Positions 45,446 to 54,857 of a stretch of 64,000 nucleotides of DNA are shown here, piece by piece. Source of the DNA: Deltaproteobacteria bacterium (GTDB lineage Bacteria > Desulfobacterota > Syntrophorhabdia > Syntrophorhabdales > Syntrophorhabdaceae); the NCBI GenBank assembly GCA_029553295.1, contig JAKPCK010000109.1:16755-80754 (forward strand). Direction: 5' to 3'. A program made the translations under genes and the position numbers. The notes under the pieces are model-generated. The model ran no database searches. It was given only the letters and a program-made list of their open reading frames with translations, and was not told where the DNA came from. Position 1 is the first letter of the stretch, and the number at the start of each line of letters is the position of its first letter.

Positions 45446-46918
45446 ATGACCATAGAGAGCCCTATTCCTCTTTTACCAATAGTTATAGTACTTATAACTA
45501 CAATCCTTATCATGTTCTCAGGTAAAAAGCCCAATCTGAGGGAGTTCTGGTCTTTTGCAGGCTCAATAGCCACTTTCCTATCAGTGGCGTATATGGTCCC
45601 CATAATCTTCAACGGTCAAAAGATCGTCTACACCCTGTCCACCATAGCCCCGGGTATCTCTCTTAATTTCAGGGTTGATGCGCTTTCCCTTGTATTTGGA
45701 ATCATCTCATCCTTTCTGTGGATATTTGCTACCTCATATAATGTAGGATATATGCGTTCCCTGAATGAACATGCCCAGACAAGATATTATACATGTTTTG
45801 CAGTGGCGATCCTTGGTGCCCAGGGTGTCTCATATTCCGGAAGCCTGTTTTCACTTTATCTCTTTTACGAGATTATAACTATCTTTACATATCCCCTTGT
45901 TGCACATCATCAGGATGAAGAGGGCTATGCAGGGGCAAAGAAATATATAGTCTATCTCATGGGTACATCTAAGGGTCTTCTTTTACCGGCCACAGTGCTT
46001 ACCTATGTACTGACAGGTACCCTTGATTTCTCTGACAATATAGTCACCGGTATATTTGGCAAAGACTACAACAATATATGGATAAGCATTGCCTATTGGC
46101 TATTTATTTTTGGGTTTGCCAAGGCAGCCATAATGCCACTTCATAACTGGTTGCCATCAGCAATGGTTGCACCCACACCTGTCAGTGCACTCCTCCATGC
46201 AGTGGCAGTTGTTAAGGCAGGTGTCTTCTGTATATCCCGGGTTATGCTCTCTACTTTCGGGACATCCCTCTTACACAACACCAACCTGGGTATATGGACA
46301 GCATACATTGTATCCTTTACCATACTTGCTGCATCTATTATAGCCCTTACAAAGGATGACCTGAAGGCAAGGCTTGCATATTCAACAGTAAGCCAGCTTT
46401 CATACATTGTCCTCGGTGTCTCCCTTCTCGACCCGAATGGGGTCATGGGTGGAATAATACACATTGCAAACCATGGATTCAGCAAAATTACACTGTTCTT
46501 CTGTGCCGGTGCAATCTATGTGGCCACACATAAGAAGAAGATAAGCGATATGGCAGGGCTTGGTTATGCCATGCCTTTTACATTTGGTGCCTTTGCCATA
46601 GCATCATTGAGCATGATAGGTGTCCCACCTGTAGCAGGTTTTGTGAGCAAATGGTATCTATTAAACGGTGCCATGGGTATCCATAACATGACCATAGTTA
46701 CTGTCCTCCTTACAAGCACCATTTTGAATGCAGGTTATTTTGCCCCCATAACCATAAAGGCATTCTTTCAGGGCAAAAAACCCGGATGGAGTAGAGAGAA
46801 TATCAAAGAGGCGCCCCTGACAATGGTTGTGCCCCTTGTTATTGCATCACTCATATCCGTTGCCATAGGTATATTCCCACAGTTTTTTACACAGCTTATA
46901 GGGAGGCTTTTACCATAA
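45446..46918 (+). CDS. MrpD-like proton-translocating subunit of the nuo operon
   Basis: This 490-residue antiporter-like subunit occupies the place where nuoL normally lies. About fourteen hydrophobic segments are expected; the key Lys/Glu features are in YEIITIFTYPLVAHH near 142-156 and AIMPLHNWLPSAMVAPTPVSALLHAVAVVKAGVF near 228-260, written in short here as the LHNWLP and SALLHAV blocks. The wording of these blocks is closer to Mrp antiporter subunit D than to NuoL. It ends at the last membrane helix with no long lateral helix. Confidence 0.8.
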   Translation: MTIESPIPLLPIVIVLITTILIMFSGKKPNLREFWSFAGSIATFLSVAYMVPIIFNGQKIVYTLSTIAPGISLNFRVDALSLVFGIISSFLWIFATSYNVGYMRSLNEHAQTRYYTCFAVAILGAQGVSYSGSLFSLYLFYEIITIFTYPLVAHHQDEEGYAGAKKYIVYLMGTSKGLLLPATVLTYVLTGTLDFSDNIVTGIFGKDYNNIWISIAYWLFIFGFAKAAIMPLHNWLPSAMVAPTPVSALLHAVAVVKAGVFCISRVMLSTFGTSLLHNTNLGIWTAYIVSFTILAASIIALTKDDLKARLAYSTVSQLSYIVLGVSLLDPNGVMGGIIHIANHGFSKITLFFCAGAIYVATHKKKISDMAGLGYAMPFTFGAFAIASLSMIGVPPVAGFVSKWYLLNGAMGIHNMTIVTVLLTSTILNAGYFAPITIKAFFQGKKPGWSRENIKEAPLTMVVPLVIASLISVAIGIFPQFFTQLIGRLLP

Positions 46919-46946
46919 TGACTGAATATAGAAACAGGGTATGCAT

Positions 46947-47198
46947 ATGAATGTCTTGAGATATATAGAGGGATTGAGGAATAATCTATCTGCTCTAAAA
47001 AAGGTCTTGATAGTCTATCTTATAGTCCTTGTGATATACGATATTGTTATTCACATAGGATCACACGGGCACTTCTTTGTAGATAAAATACCTGGGTTCT
47101 GGACATTGTTTGGTGGAATAGGGTGTTTCATTCTGATAAAGGTCGCAAAGGGTATAGCCCACGCATTTCTCTCAAAGGATGAGGATTTCTATGGATAG
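46947..47198 (+). CDS. Small two-helix membrane protein within the nuo operon
   Basis: This 83-residue protein has two membrane segments (about 18-38 and 53-72) and a short charged tail. The start at 46947 is preferred to 46941 because AGGG lies 7 nt upstream. It is not a standard complex I subunit. It lies between two antiporter-like genes and overlaps the second by 8 nt, so it may be an accessory subunit of the pump. No homologue was recognised by eye. Confidence 0.65.
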   Translation: MNVLRYIEGLRNNLSALKKVLIVYLIVLVIYDIVIHIGSHGHFFVDKIPGFWTLFGGIGCFILIKVAKGIAHAFLSKDEDFYG

Positions 47199-48957
47199 GT
47201 GGATACATCCTGCAGTCTTTTTCTTTGTTGGCAGCTTGTTGTTGCCTCTTATAAAAAATGAAAAGGCAAAGAAGTTTATACTTCTTTTAATACCTGTGCT
47301 GGGTATTATAGATGTAGCCCTGATGCAGGAGGGGGTATACGGCAGTTTCAATTTCCTCAATATCAACTTAATATTTGGCAGGGTGGATAAGTTATCCCTT
47401 GTCTTTGCATGGGTTTTTGTAATAATGGCCTTCCTCGGTGCACTCTATGCACTCCACGTAAAAGAGGATGGCCATCATATAGCAGGCAACTTTTACATCG
47501 GAAGTTCACTGGGTGCCATCTTCGGCGGTGATTACCTCACTGTATTTATCTTCTGGGAGATTATGGCATTCTCATCTGTATTTCTTGTATGGTTCAGAAA
47601 AGAGCAGAGGTCCATAGATGCAGGCTACAGATACCTCCTTGTCCATGTGTTTGGAGGCCTCCTGTTTCTTGCAGGGATGATGCTCTATTACTATAAGACC
47701 GGCAGCATGATTTTTAACAGGATATTACCTGATAATGCCGGTGTTGCCGAGTATCTCATACTTGCAGGCTTTTCGCTGAATGCCGCAGTACTTCCACTCC
47801 ATGCATGGTTACCTGATGCCTATCCTGAGGCAACTGTGGAGGGCGCTGTCTTTATGTGCGCATTCACAACCAAGACAGCAGTATATGTCCTTGCAAGGGG
47901 TTTCCCTGGTTTTGAGGTCCTTGCCATCCTCGGGACAGCCATGACAGTATACGGTGTTTTTTACGCTGTAATTGAAAACGATATGCGTCGAGTCCTTGCT
48001 TACCACATTATAAGCCAGGTAGGATATATGGTTGCCGGTGTTGGGATAGGGACAGAGCTTGCGGTAAATGGTGCATGTGCCCACGCCTTTGCACACATAT
48101 TATATAAGGCATTACTTTTCATGGGTGCTGGAGCAGTCCTCTATATGACAGGCACAGCAAAGCTCACAAGGCTTGGAGGTCTATACAGGTATATGCCTCT
48201 CACCATGATCTTCTATATTGTTGGCGCTATATCCATCTCCGGGTTTCCACTCTTCTCAGGGTTTGTGAGTAAATCTATGATTGTTGCCGCTGCCCACGAA
48301 GAGGGTAGATTAATCCTTATGCTCCTTATGAATCTGGCAGGTATAGGTACATTCCTATCTGTGGGTCTTAAGGTTACATACTTTGCATTCTTCAGCAAGG
48401 ACGAGGCACCCATAAAGGCAACTGAACCACCAAAGAACATGCTATGGGCAATGGGGCTTACATCAGCATTATGCTTTATAATAGGTGTATATCCCAACTC
48501 TCTGTATGTCCTTCTCCCGCATAATGTAGAGTATCATCCTTATACGCTGTCGCACCTGTCTGAGATGCTTCAGATTCTGTCTTTCACAGGATTAATATTC
48601 TTCCTCCTCGTGAAAAAGCTCTCACCTGAAGAAAAGCTCAACCTTGATATGGACTATGTATATAGAAAGGGTGGCAGGGCTTTTATGTTCATAGATGATA
48701 TGATAATTGGGCCTATAGATACATGGTGGGGCAATCTATATAACAAAGTAGCACTTAAACTACTCTTTATAAAGGCAGCTATTGCCTATGCCTTCGACAG
48801 GAAGGTAATAGATGGTGTTGTTGACGGGACTGCCCTTTCTGTGAGAATGGCAGGCTTTATTATTAGAAAACTGCAGACTGGAAGGGTTCAGGCATATATT
48901 GGCTTTGCAGTATTTATAATTGTCATAGTTATCTGGTTTGCTTTGAGGATGGGTTAA
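47191..48957 (+). CDS. NuoL/MrpD hybrid antiporter-like subunit
   Basis: This 588-residue antiporter-like subunit has an MrpD-like core: EIMAFSSVFLVWF near 119-131, PLHAWLPDAYPEATVEGAVFM near 207-228 and a VGYMVAGVGIGTE helix near 275-287. The C-terminal extension ends RKLQTGRVQAYIGF, which is the typical C-terminus of NuoL. So the protein combines an MrpD-type core with a NuoL-type tail and probably carries the lateral helix. The start at 47191 has GAGG 6 nt upstream and overlaps the preceding stop. Confidence 0.75.
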   Translation: MDRWIHPAVFFFVGSLLLPLIKNEKAKKFILLLIPVLGIIDVALMQEGVYGSFNFLNINLIFGRVDKLSLVFAWVFVIMAFLGALYALHVKEDGHHIAGNFYIGSSLGAIFGGDYLTVFIFWEIMAFSSVFLVWFRKEQRSIDAGYRYLLVHVFGGLLFLAGMMLYYYKTGSMIFNRILPDNAGVAEYLILAGFSLNAAVLPLHAWLPDAYPEATVEGAVFMCAFTTKTAVYVLARGFPGFEVLAILGTAMTVYGVFYAVIENDMRRVLAYHIISQVGYMVAGVGIGTELAVNGACAHAFAHILYKALLFMGAGAVLYMTGTAKLTRLGGLYRYMPLTMIFYIVGAISISGFPLFSGFVSKSMIVAAAHEEGRLILMLLMNLAGIGTFLSVGLKVTYFAFFSKDEAPIKATEPPKNMLWAMGLTSALCFIIGVYPNSLYVLLPHNVEYHPYTLSHLSEMLQILSFTGLIFFLLVKKLSPEEKLNLDMDYVYRKGGRAFMFIDDMIIGPIDTWWGNLYNKVALKLLFIKAAIAYAFDRKVIDGVVDGTALSVRMAGFIIRKLQTGRVQAYIGFAVFIIVIVIWFALRMG

Positions 48958-48960
48958 GTT

Positions 48961-50448
48961 ATGGAGCAGCAGTTTCTTTTGATGAATACATTTAGTTTTC
49001 CAATACTTTCAACAGCAATATTTTTGCCCCTTGTAGGCGCAGTTCTCTTGTTTTTTATCAGAAATGAAACCGCTATCAAGGCTACGGCATTCATAACAGG
49101 GCTTATTAACCTGGTCATCTCCTTTGTCCTTTTTTCAGGTTTTAACCCTGAGACCCATAATTATCAATTTGGTGAGTTTATCCCCTGGATACCATCATAT
49201 AATATTAATTATGTCCTCGGTATAGATGGGATTACGATCTTTCTTATCCTGCTTACGACACTACTTACACCAATATGCGTTCTGTGCTCATGGACTGCAA
49301 TAAAAGAGAGGGTAAAGGAGTTCATGTTCTGCCTGCTCATCATGGAATGTGCAATGATTGGTGTATTCTGTGCCCTTGATTTTATTCTTTTCTATATATT
49401 CTGGGAGGCAATGCTCATCCCCATGTATCTACTGATTGCCATATGGGGTGGCCCCCAGAGGGATTATGCATCTATCAAGTTTTTCATATACACCCTCTTT
49501 GGCAGTGTATTCCTCCTTGTGGCAATTATTGCAGTCTACCTCGTTACAGGGAGTTTCAGTATACCCAATGCCATGTTCAGGGATTACAGCATGAACTTCC
49601 AGATATGGGTATTCCTTGCATTTGCCATTGCCTTTGCCATCAAGGTCCCCATGTTCCCATTTCATACATGGTTACCAGCAGCACACACAGAGGCGCCCAC
49701 CGCAGGTAGTGTATTCCTTGCCAGTGTCCTATTGAAGATGGGGACATATGGTTTCCTGAGGTTCTGCCTACCCATAACGCCAAAGGCAAGCGAGTTCTTT
49801 GCACCACTGATAATAGTACTTTCATTGATTGGAATAATCTATGGTGGATATGTCTGCCTCAGCCAGACAGACATGAAAAAGCTGATAGCATATTCCAGTG
49901 TTGCCCATATGGGTTTTGTAACACTTGGTATATTCTCCCTAACACTATTCGGTTTTCAAGGGGCATTATTACAGATGCTCAATCATGGTGTCACCACAGG
50001 GGCACTCTTTCTATGCGTAGGTATAATCTATGAAAGGACACACAGCAGGCAGATCTACGATAATGCAGGGCTCGGGAAGATTATGCCTATCTATGTGGGA
50101 TTCTTTGGACTTTTCTCCATCTCATCCTTTGCATTTCCAGGGACAAACAATTTTATCGGTGAACTCTATGTCCTTTTAGGGATATTCAAAAACCATAAGA
50201 TAGCCGGTCTATTTGCAATCCCTGGGGCTGTCCTGGCAGCTGCCTATATGCTGAGACTATTAAAGCAGATTGTGTGGGGTAGAGAGGATAAGAGGGAGAT
50301 TGCGGATATGAACATAAGAGAGGTTATATATCTTATCCCTCTCTGTATACTTGTATTCTGGATGGGTCTTTTTCCAAGGCCATTTGTGTTTACTATAGAG
50401 AAGACTTTGAGTTATCTCCATAGTCAGTTGAACTTTATTTTACGGTAA
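48961..50448 (+). CDS. nuoM: NADH-quinone oxidoreductase subunit M
   Basis: This 495-residue protein is a proton-pumping antiporter-like subunit. Recognisable blocks are LGIDGITIFLILLTTLLTPI near 86-105, FYIFWEAMLIPMYLLIAIWGG near 143-163 and FHTWLPAAHTEAPTAGSVFLASVLLKMGTYG, starting near 233, with the pumping Lys and Glu residues kept. The spacing to the previous gene is 3 nt. It is of normal NuoM length. Confidence 0.93.
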   Translation: MEQQFLLMNTFSFPILSTAIFLPLVGAVLLFFIRNETAIKATAFITGLINLVISFVLFSGFNPETHNYQFGEFIPWIPSYNINYVLGIDGITIFLILLTTLLTPICVLCSWTAIKERVKEFMFCLLIMECAMIGVFCALDFILFYIFWEAMLIPMYLLIAIWGGPQRDYASIKFFIYTLFGSVFLLVAIIAVYLVTGSFSIPNAMFRDYSMNFQIWVFLAFAIAFAIKVPMFPFHTWLPAAHTEAPTAGSVFLASVLLKMGTYGFLRFCLPITPKASEFFAPLIIVLSLIGIIYGGYVCLSQTDMKKLIAYSSVAHMGFVTLGIFSLTLFGFQGALLQMLNHGVTTGALFLCVGIIYERTHSRQIYDNAGLGKIMPIYVGFFGLFSISSFAFPGTNNFIGELYVLLGIFKNHKIAGLFAIPGAVLAAAYMLRLLKQIVWGREDKREIADMNIREVIYLIPLCILVFWMGLFPRPFVFTIEKTLSYLHSQLNFILR

Positions 50449-50456
50449 GGTGCTAT

Positions 50457-51854
50457 ATGTTGATTTTGCCTGAACTTTATTTAATTCTGTTTTCAATAAT
50501 CTTTTTGTTTATTTCATTGGGGAAGTCAAGGCAGAATGTTATAATCACTGCAAAGGTTCTATCCTTTATCGCTTTTTTTATCTCTGTCTTGTGTCTGACA
50601 CAGAGAGGGGAACTCTTTTATAGCGCCTACAGAATTGATCTTTATTCACAGATTTTTAAGATTTTAATTGCCCTTGGATTGTGCCTTGTAGTCTTTATGT
50701 TCTCTGATAAGGATGGTATAGAGACAGAACACCTACCTGAGTATTTTATGTTTCTTAGCCTATCCTCATTGGGACTTATGATGCTTTCTAGCTCTGTGGA
50801 GCTGATTAGCATAATCATAAGCCTTGAGATCTCATCCTATAGCCTCTATGTCATCGTGCCTCTAAGGAGGTCACAGGACTCAAATCAGATAGAGGCAGCA
50901 ATGAAATACCTCTTTTTTGGTGCAATATCCACAGGCATAATGCTATTCGGGATAGGTTACCTGTATAGTATAACAGGCTCTACATTTATTGCAGAGATAT
51001 TTCCACAGTTCAGGGCCCTTATGGGACAGACATTTGGGGTCTTTGCATTAATTTTAACGCTGACAGGTATCTTTTTTAAGCTTTCTCTTTTCCCAATGCA
51101 TTTCTGGGCGCCGGATATATATGAAGGTGCATCAAATGTGACCACTACTTTTATAGCAACACTGCCAAAGATTGCAGCCACAGCACTTTTAATCAGACTT
51201 GCAACAATTGCAACACCTATTCATTTTAACTTTGTGAATGCCTTGATTATCCTGTCGGCACTATCTATGACCTTTGGTAACTTTGTGGGTCTTGTTCAAA
51301 GGGACTTAAAAAGGCTTCTTGCCTATTCAGGCATTGCCCATGCAGGGTATCTCATGATGGGTATACTCACATTGAATGCTGATGGCATTGCCTCTGCTAT
51401 ATATTACATTACAATATACGTATTTATGACCCTGGCATGTTTCTATGTAATCATCACCATTTCAAGACAGGGTGAAAACGCTACCTTAGATGACCTTACA
51501 GGATTATCCAAAAGATCACCCTTACTGGCAATGACACTGGCTGTAGCTGCCTTTTCTCTGGCAGGGATACCACCTACAGGGGGATTTACTGGTAAGTTCT
51601 TCCTATTTACCAATGCCTTCAAACAGGGTTATCTACCCATAGTAATAATAGGTGCTGTCAATGCTGTAATATCCATCTTCTATTATCTTAATCTTGTCCG
51701 CATGAGTTACTCAAAGGATACTACAAGTTTTGAGGTAATGAAACTCTCTGCCCATGAAAAGATTATATGCTATGTCCTTATCTTCATAATAATCTATATG
51801 GGTGTATTGCCCTTTGGGTTAATGAATATCTTCAAATTTTCCTTGTTGTTTTAA
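50457..51854 (+). CDS. nuoN: NADH-quinone oxidoreductase subunit N
   Basis: This 465-residue subunit ends the nuo operon. Signatures of NuoN are EISSYSLYVIVPLRR near 123-137, KLSLFPMHFWAPDIYEGASNVTTTFIA near 203-229 and AYSGIAHAGYLMMGI near 288-302. The start has AAGGTG just upstream. It is the antiporter-like subunit nearest to NuoK. The gene is followed by the convergent tungstate ATPase gene only 50 nt away. Confidence 0.93.
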   Translation: MLILPELYLILFSIIFLFISLGKSRQNVIITAKVLSFIAFFISVLCLTQRGELFYSAYRIDLYSQIFKILIALGLCLVVFMFSDKDGIETEHLPEYFMFLSLSSLGLMMLSSSVELISIIISLEISSYSLYVIVPLRRSQDSNQIEAAMKYLFFGAISTGIMLFGIGYLYSITGSTFIAEIFPQFRALMGQTFGVFALILTLTGIFFKLSLFPMHFWAPDIYEGASNVTTTFIATLPKIAATALLIRLATIATPIHFNFVNALIILSALSMTFGNFVGLVQRDLKRLLAYSGIAHAGYLMMGILTLNADGIASAIYYITIYVFMTLACFYVIITISRQGENATLDDLTGLSKRSPLLAMTLAVAAFSLAGIPPTGGFTGKFFLFTNAFKQGYLPIVIIGAVNAVISIFYYLNLVRMSYSKDTTSFEVMKLSAHEKIICYVLIFIIIYMGVLPFGLMNIFKFSLLF

Positions 51855-51904
51855 CTTTAGCGCCTAAAGACCAAATAGACCTGATAAGCCAGATAAACCC
51901 CTTT

Positions 51905-52996
51905 TTAGGTCTCTATTATATGGACCGATGTTGCCTTAAAAGAGGCCTTGAGTTCCATACCTTCAGTGATGCCCAGTGACCTTGCAGAGGCATTGGTTAT
52001 GTAAGAAACAAGGGGGAAACCACAGTTGAGATAAACCTTTTGATAAAAATTAGAAGGGACGACACGGGTAACTATACCTGTAAATGTGTTTCTTGCGCTT
52101 GACTGTGTATCCTGTGATGCAGGATAAAGGATAATGTCTTCTGGTCTAATACACAGGACAACCTTACAGCCAATGGTTATGTCACCTACTGCCTCCATGT
52201 GAAAACCAGATACTGAAACAGTTAAAACACCAGCCTCATTTTTTACAACTATGCCTGAAAGCACCGTCTCCACCCCTACAAATGAGGCAACAAATTCATT
52301 GCATGGGTAGTTCATCACCTCTTCTGGCGTGCCGTCCTGGACTATCTCCCCTTGATTTATAACTATGACCCTGTCCGATAACCTTAATGCCTCATTCCTG
52401 TCATGGGTGGCAAATATTGTAGTAATCTTCAAGTCCCTTAGGTTGCGTTCAAGGTCTTCAATAAGCGCATCCTTTGTGGGTGCATCAAGGGAAGAGAAGG
52501 GTTCATCGAGAAATATTATCTGAGGTTCTACGGCAAATGCCCTTGCAAGGCTTACCCTCTGCGCCTCACCGCCAGAGAGTGCCCTTGCAGAACGGCTGCT
52601 TAGGTGGGCAATCCCAAATCTATCAAGGGTATTTAAGACAATTTTTTTGCATCGATTTTTATCGAGTCTTCTGAATCTAAGCCCTGAGGCAACGTTGTCA
52701 AAAACAGTTGCATTGAATAACAGAGGCTCCTGAAATACCATACTAATCTGTCTTCTGTACTCAAAAGGGGTTATATCATTCCCTACCTCCATACCCTTAA
52801 ACAGGATGTGGCCTGAGAAATTCCTGAATAGATGACACAGGGCTAAAAGGAGTGTGGACTTCCCTGCCCCATTTGGTCCTATGAGTGACAGTACCTCGCC
52901 TTGAAAGACCTTTAAAATAGGCACATTAAGGAATCTTAACCCTGACCTATCTACACAGAGGTCTTGTGCCTCCAGTATGGGCATATTGCTTATCAT
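51905..52996 (-). CDS. tupC: Tungstate/molybdate-type ABC transporter ATPase
   Basis: This 363-residue ATPase has Walker A GPNGAGKST near residues 39-47, the LSGGEAQRVSLARAFA signature near 141-156, Walker B IIFLDEP and THDRNEA H-loop. A C-terminal domain (about 240-363) of the TOBE/MOP type, with IRPEDI, is typical of oxyanion transporters and may sense the anion. The first four residues before MPILEAQDL may not be translated. It is 46 nt downstream of the permease gene. Confidence 0.85.
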   Translation of the reverse strand: MISNMPILEAQDLCVDRSGLRFLNVPILKVFQGEVLSLIGPNGAGKSTLLLALCHLFRNFSGHILFKGMEVGNDITPFEYRRQISMVFQEPLLFNATVFDNVASGLRFRRLDKNRCKKIVLNTLDRFGIAHLSSRSARALSGGEAQRVSLARAFAVEPQIIFLDEPFSSLDAPTKDALIEDLERNLRDLKITTIFATHDRNEALRLSDRVIVINQGEIVQDGTPEEVMNYPCNEFVASFVGVETVLSGIVVKNEAGVLTVSVSGFHMEAVGDITIGCKVVLCIRPEDIILYPASQDTQSSARNTFTGIVTRVVPSNFYQKVYLNCGFPLVSYITNASARSLGITEGMELKASFKATSVHIIET

Positions 52997-53041
52997 TCTA
53001 TATCTATAACTCAGGAATTGAAACTTGAATTCTTAGGCATC

Positions 53042-53740
53042 TCACCTCGTCCCCTCCCTCTGCTGGATAAAAGTGAGTATAAGATTTATAAAGTATGCAA
53101 GGAGAAGGAGTATAATGCTCAGTGCTATGGCAATATCAAAATTTCCCTTACTTGTCTCCATTACTGTAGCTGTAGTAAGGACACGTGTATATCCTTTGAT
53201 ATTACCGCCAACCATGATAGATGCACCTATCTCTGAAATGACACCACCGAAGCCTGCCATAACTGCAGCCAGTAAGGAAAGGCGCGACTCCTTTAAAAGC
53301 ATCCATACCATCTGGAGCCTTGATGCACCAAGGGCAAGTATCTGTAGACGGAGTTTTTTAGGGAGTTGCTGCATGGCTGCAACGGTTATGCCTGTTACAA
53401 TAGGGGTTGCTATAATTGACTGGGCTAAGATTATCGCATAAGGGGTATAGAGGATGCCCAGGAAACCAAGAGGACCATTCCTCCATAGAAAAATGGTTAC
53501 AAATAGACCTACCACAACAGGGGGCAGTCCCATGGCAGTATTGACGAGGCTTACAATGATTCTCTTTCCTGGAAATTCGTTTAGGGCAATGGTTGTCCCT
53601 ACAGATACCCCTATGATGACACTTATAATTGTGGCAATTCCAGAAACCTTGAGGGAGAGGATGGTTATATCCAAAACCTCCCTGTCAAGGGTAAAAAGCA
53701 GTGAAAAGGCCTTTAATATACCATCGATTATAAGCTCCAT
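53042..53740 (-). CDS. tupB: Tungstate-type ABC transporter permease
   Basis: This 232-residue permease has five to six membrane segments. The TupB-type start (LDREVLDITILSLKVSG) and MGLPPVVVGLFV near 69-80, together with the coupling loop ALGASRLQMVWMLLKESR near 137-154, place it in the TupB rather than ModB or WtpB group. It is first in the two-gene unit tupB-tupC. A TupA-type binding protein would be expected beside it and is absent from the window. Confidence 0.85.
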   Translation of the reverse strand: MELIIDGILKAFSLLFTLDREVLDITILSLKVSGIATIISVIIGVSVGTTIALNEFPGKRIIVSLVNTAMGLPPVVVGLFVTIFLWRNGPLGFLGILYTPYAIILAQSIIATPIVTGITVAAMQQLPKKLRLQILALGASRLQMVWMLLKESRLSLLAAVMAGFGGVISEIGASIMVGGNIKGYTRVLTTATVMETSKGNFDIAIALSIILLLLAYFINLILTFIQQREGTR

Positions 53741-53881
53741 AGTCTAATCCCTATCCATCTTGTTTTTTTTTATTCCGTATTTGTCCATAACAAGGTCTTG
53801 TTTATTGATTTGACCCCATTTGAGACCATTACAAACCCTTGAGAAATTCTTTTAAAGATAAATGACTTTTTTCGTGAAATC

Positions 53882-53927
53882 AAGATTAAAATCTTAAAAA
53901 ATAATCATATATTACTAAAAATGATTA
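53882..53927. promoter_or_regulatory. Candidate operator in the tupB/regulator divergent region
   Basis: Two inverted repeats lie side by side: AAGATT-AA-AATCTT (53882-53895), a 6-2-6 palindrome, and TAATCAT (53902-53908) with ATGATTA (53921-53927), 7-12-7. They stand between tupB and the regulator gene, upstream of the latter's promoter. They are natural binding sites for the HTH regulator, but the region is AT-rich and chance is possible. Confidence 0.4.
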
Positions 53928-53946
53928 AAAAACCTTAATTTTCGTT

Positions 53947-53975
53947 TTGAAATACTTTTTATTCTGATGTATACT
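53947..53975 (+). promoter_or_regulatory. Promoter of the HTH-binding-protein regulator gene
   Basis: TTGAAA (53947-53952) and TATACT (53970-53975) are 17 nt apart. Transcription would begin near 53982, only about 3 nt before the ATG, so the mRNA may be leaderless although a GAGG stands at 53977-53980. Confidence 0.55.
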
Positions 53976-53984
53976 TGAGGCTGT

Positions 53985-54857
53985 ATGGAGATAATCTCTG
54001 CAAGGGAGTTATCACAGTATCTGAGGATTAACGAAAAAAAGGTCTACAAGCTCGTCCAGGAATCAAAGATACCCCATATAAAGATTGGGGGCAAGATTGC
54101 ATTTGTAAGGGAGATAGTTGATCGCTGGATACTGGAGAATACAGAGAGGGAGAATCATATATATATTGCAGGGAGCGATGATATCCTGTTGAAGAGGATA
54201 ATAGATTTAAACAACAAGGCCATGCCTTACAAGGTTTTTTATGCACCCATAGGTAGCATAAACGGTTTAAAGATGCTCAATGAAAATGCGGCAACAATAT
54301 CGTGCGTCCACATACTGGACATGGAGAAAAAATCATACACCCTATCATATATCAAGAGGTATCTGACCAATGGTGAATACATAGTTATACAACTCTTTAT
54401 GAGGGAACAGGGCCTTTATATCAAGAGAGACAACCCAAAGAGTATATCCGGTCTCGGTGACCTTTCAAGGCCAGATATTTTATTTGTTAACAGGAATCAA
54501 GGTTCAGGGACAAGACTCCTTTTTGATTTTCTTCTTAAGGAAAACCAAATAGACCCATTGAACATAAAAGGATATAACAATGAGTCAGTGTCTCACCTCC
54601 ATACAGGTCTCTCTGTCCTCCGTGGCGAGGCAGATGCAGGGTTTGGCATAATGTATATAGCCCATCTGCTGGGTCTGGAATTTATACCCCTTTTTAAGGA
54701 GAGATTCGATATGGTAATCCCGAGAGAATATTTCTACCAGAGGCATGTTAAGGAGTTTATCTCATCCTTTGAACAGCCGGCAATAACAACCAGGATAAGG
54801 GATTTTACAGGTTATAACATGGAAAATGCAGGGGGTATTCTTTATCAGGGTGAATAA
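53985..54857 (+). CDS. HTH regulator fused to a binding-protein-like domain
   Basis: This 290-residue protein starts with an excisionase/MerR-type HTH (about 1-50; MEIISARELSQYLRINEKKVYKLV). Residues about 60-290 match a periplasmic-binding-protein-like domain (PBP_like, COG1910 type), with NRNQGSGTRLLFDFLL near 165-180 and GEADAGFGIMYIA near 213-225. There is no signal peptide, so it acts in the cytoplasm. Proteins of this build are often linked to molybdate or tungstate. Being divergent from tupBC, it likely senses an oxyanion and controls that transporter. Its end overlaps prmA. Confidence 0.75.
   Translation: MEIISARELSQYLRINEKKVYKLVQESKIPHIKIGGKIAFVREIVDRWILENTERENHIYIAGSDDILLKRIIDLNNKAMPYKVFYAPIGSINGLKMLNENAATISCVHILDMEKKSYTLSYIKRYLTNGEYIVIQLFMREQGLYIKRDNPKSISGLGDLSRPDILFVNRNQGSGTRLLFDFLLKENQIDPLNIKGYNNESVSHLHTGLSVLRGEADAGFGIMYIAHLLGLEFIPLFKERFDMVIPREYFYQRHVKEFISSFEQPAITTRIRDFTGYNMENAGGILYQGE

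Noticed and set aside
53741..53984. Molybdate/tungstate riboswitch in front of tupB.
   Set aside because: The region is AT-rich with short inverted repeats only; the conserved Moco/Tuco stem pattern was not recognisable.
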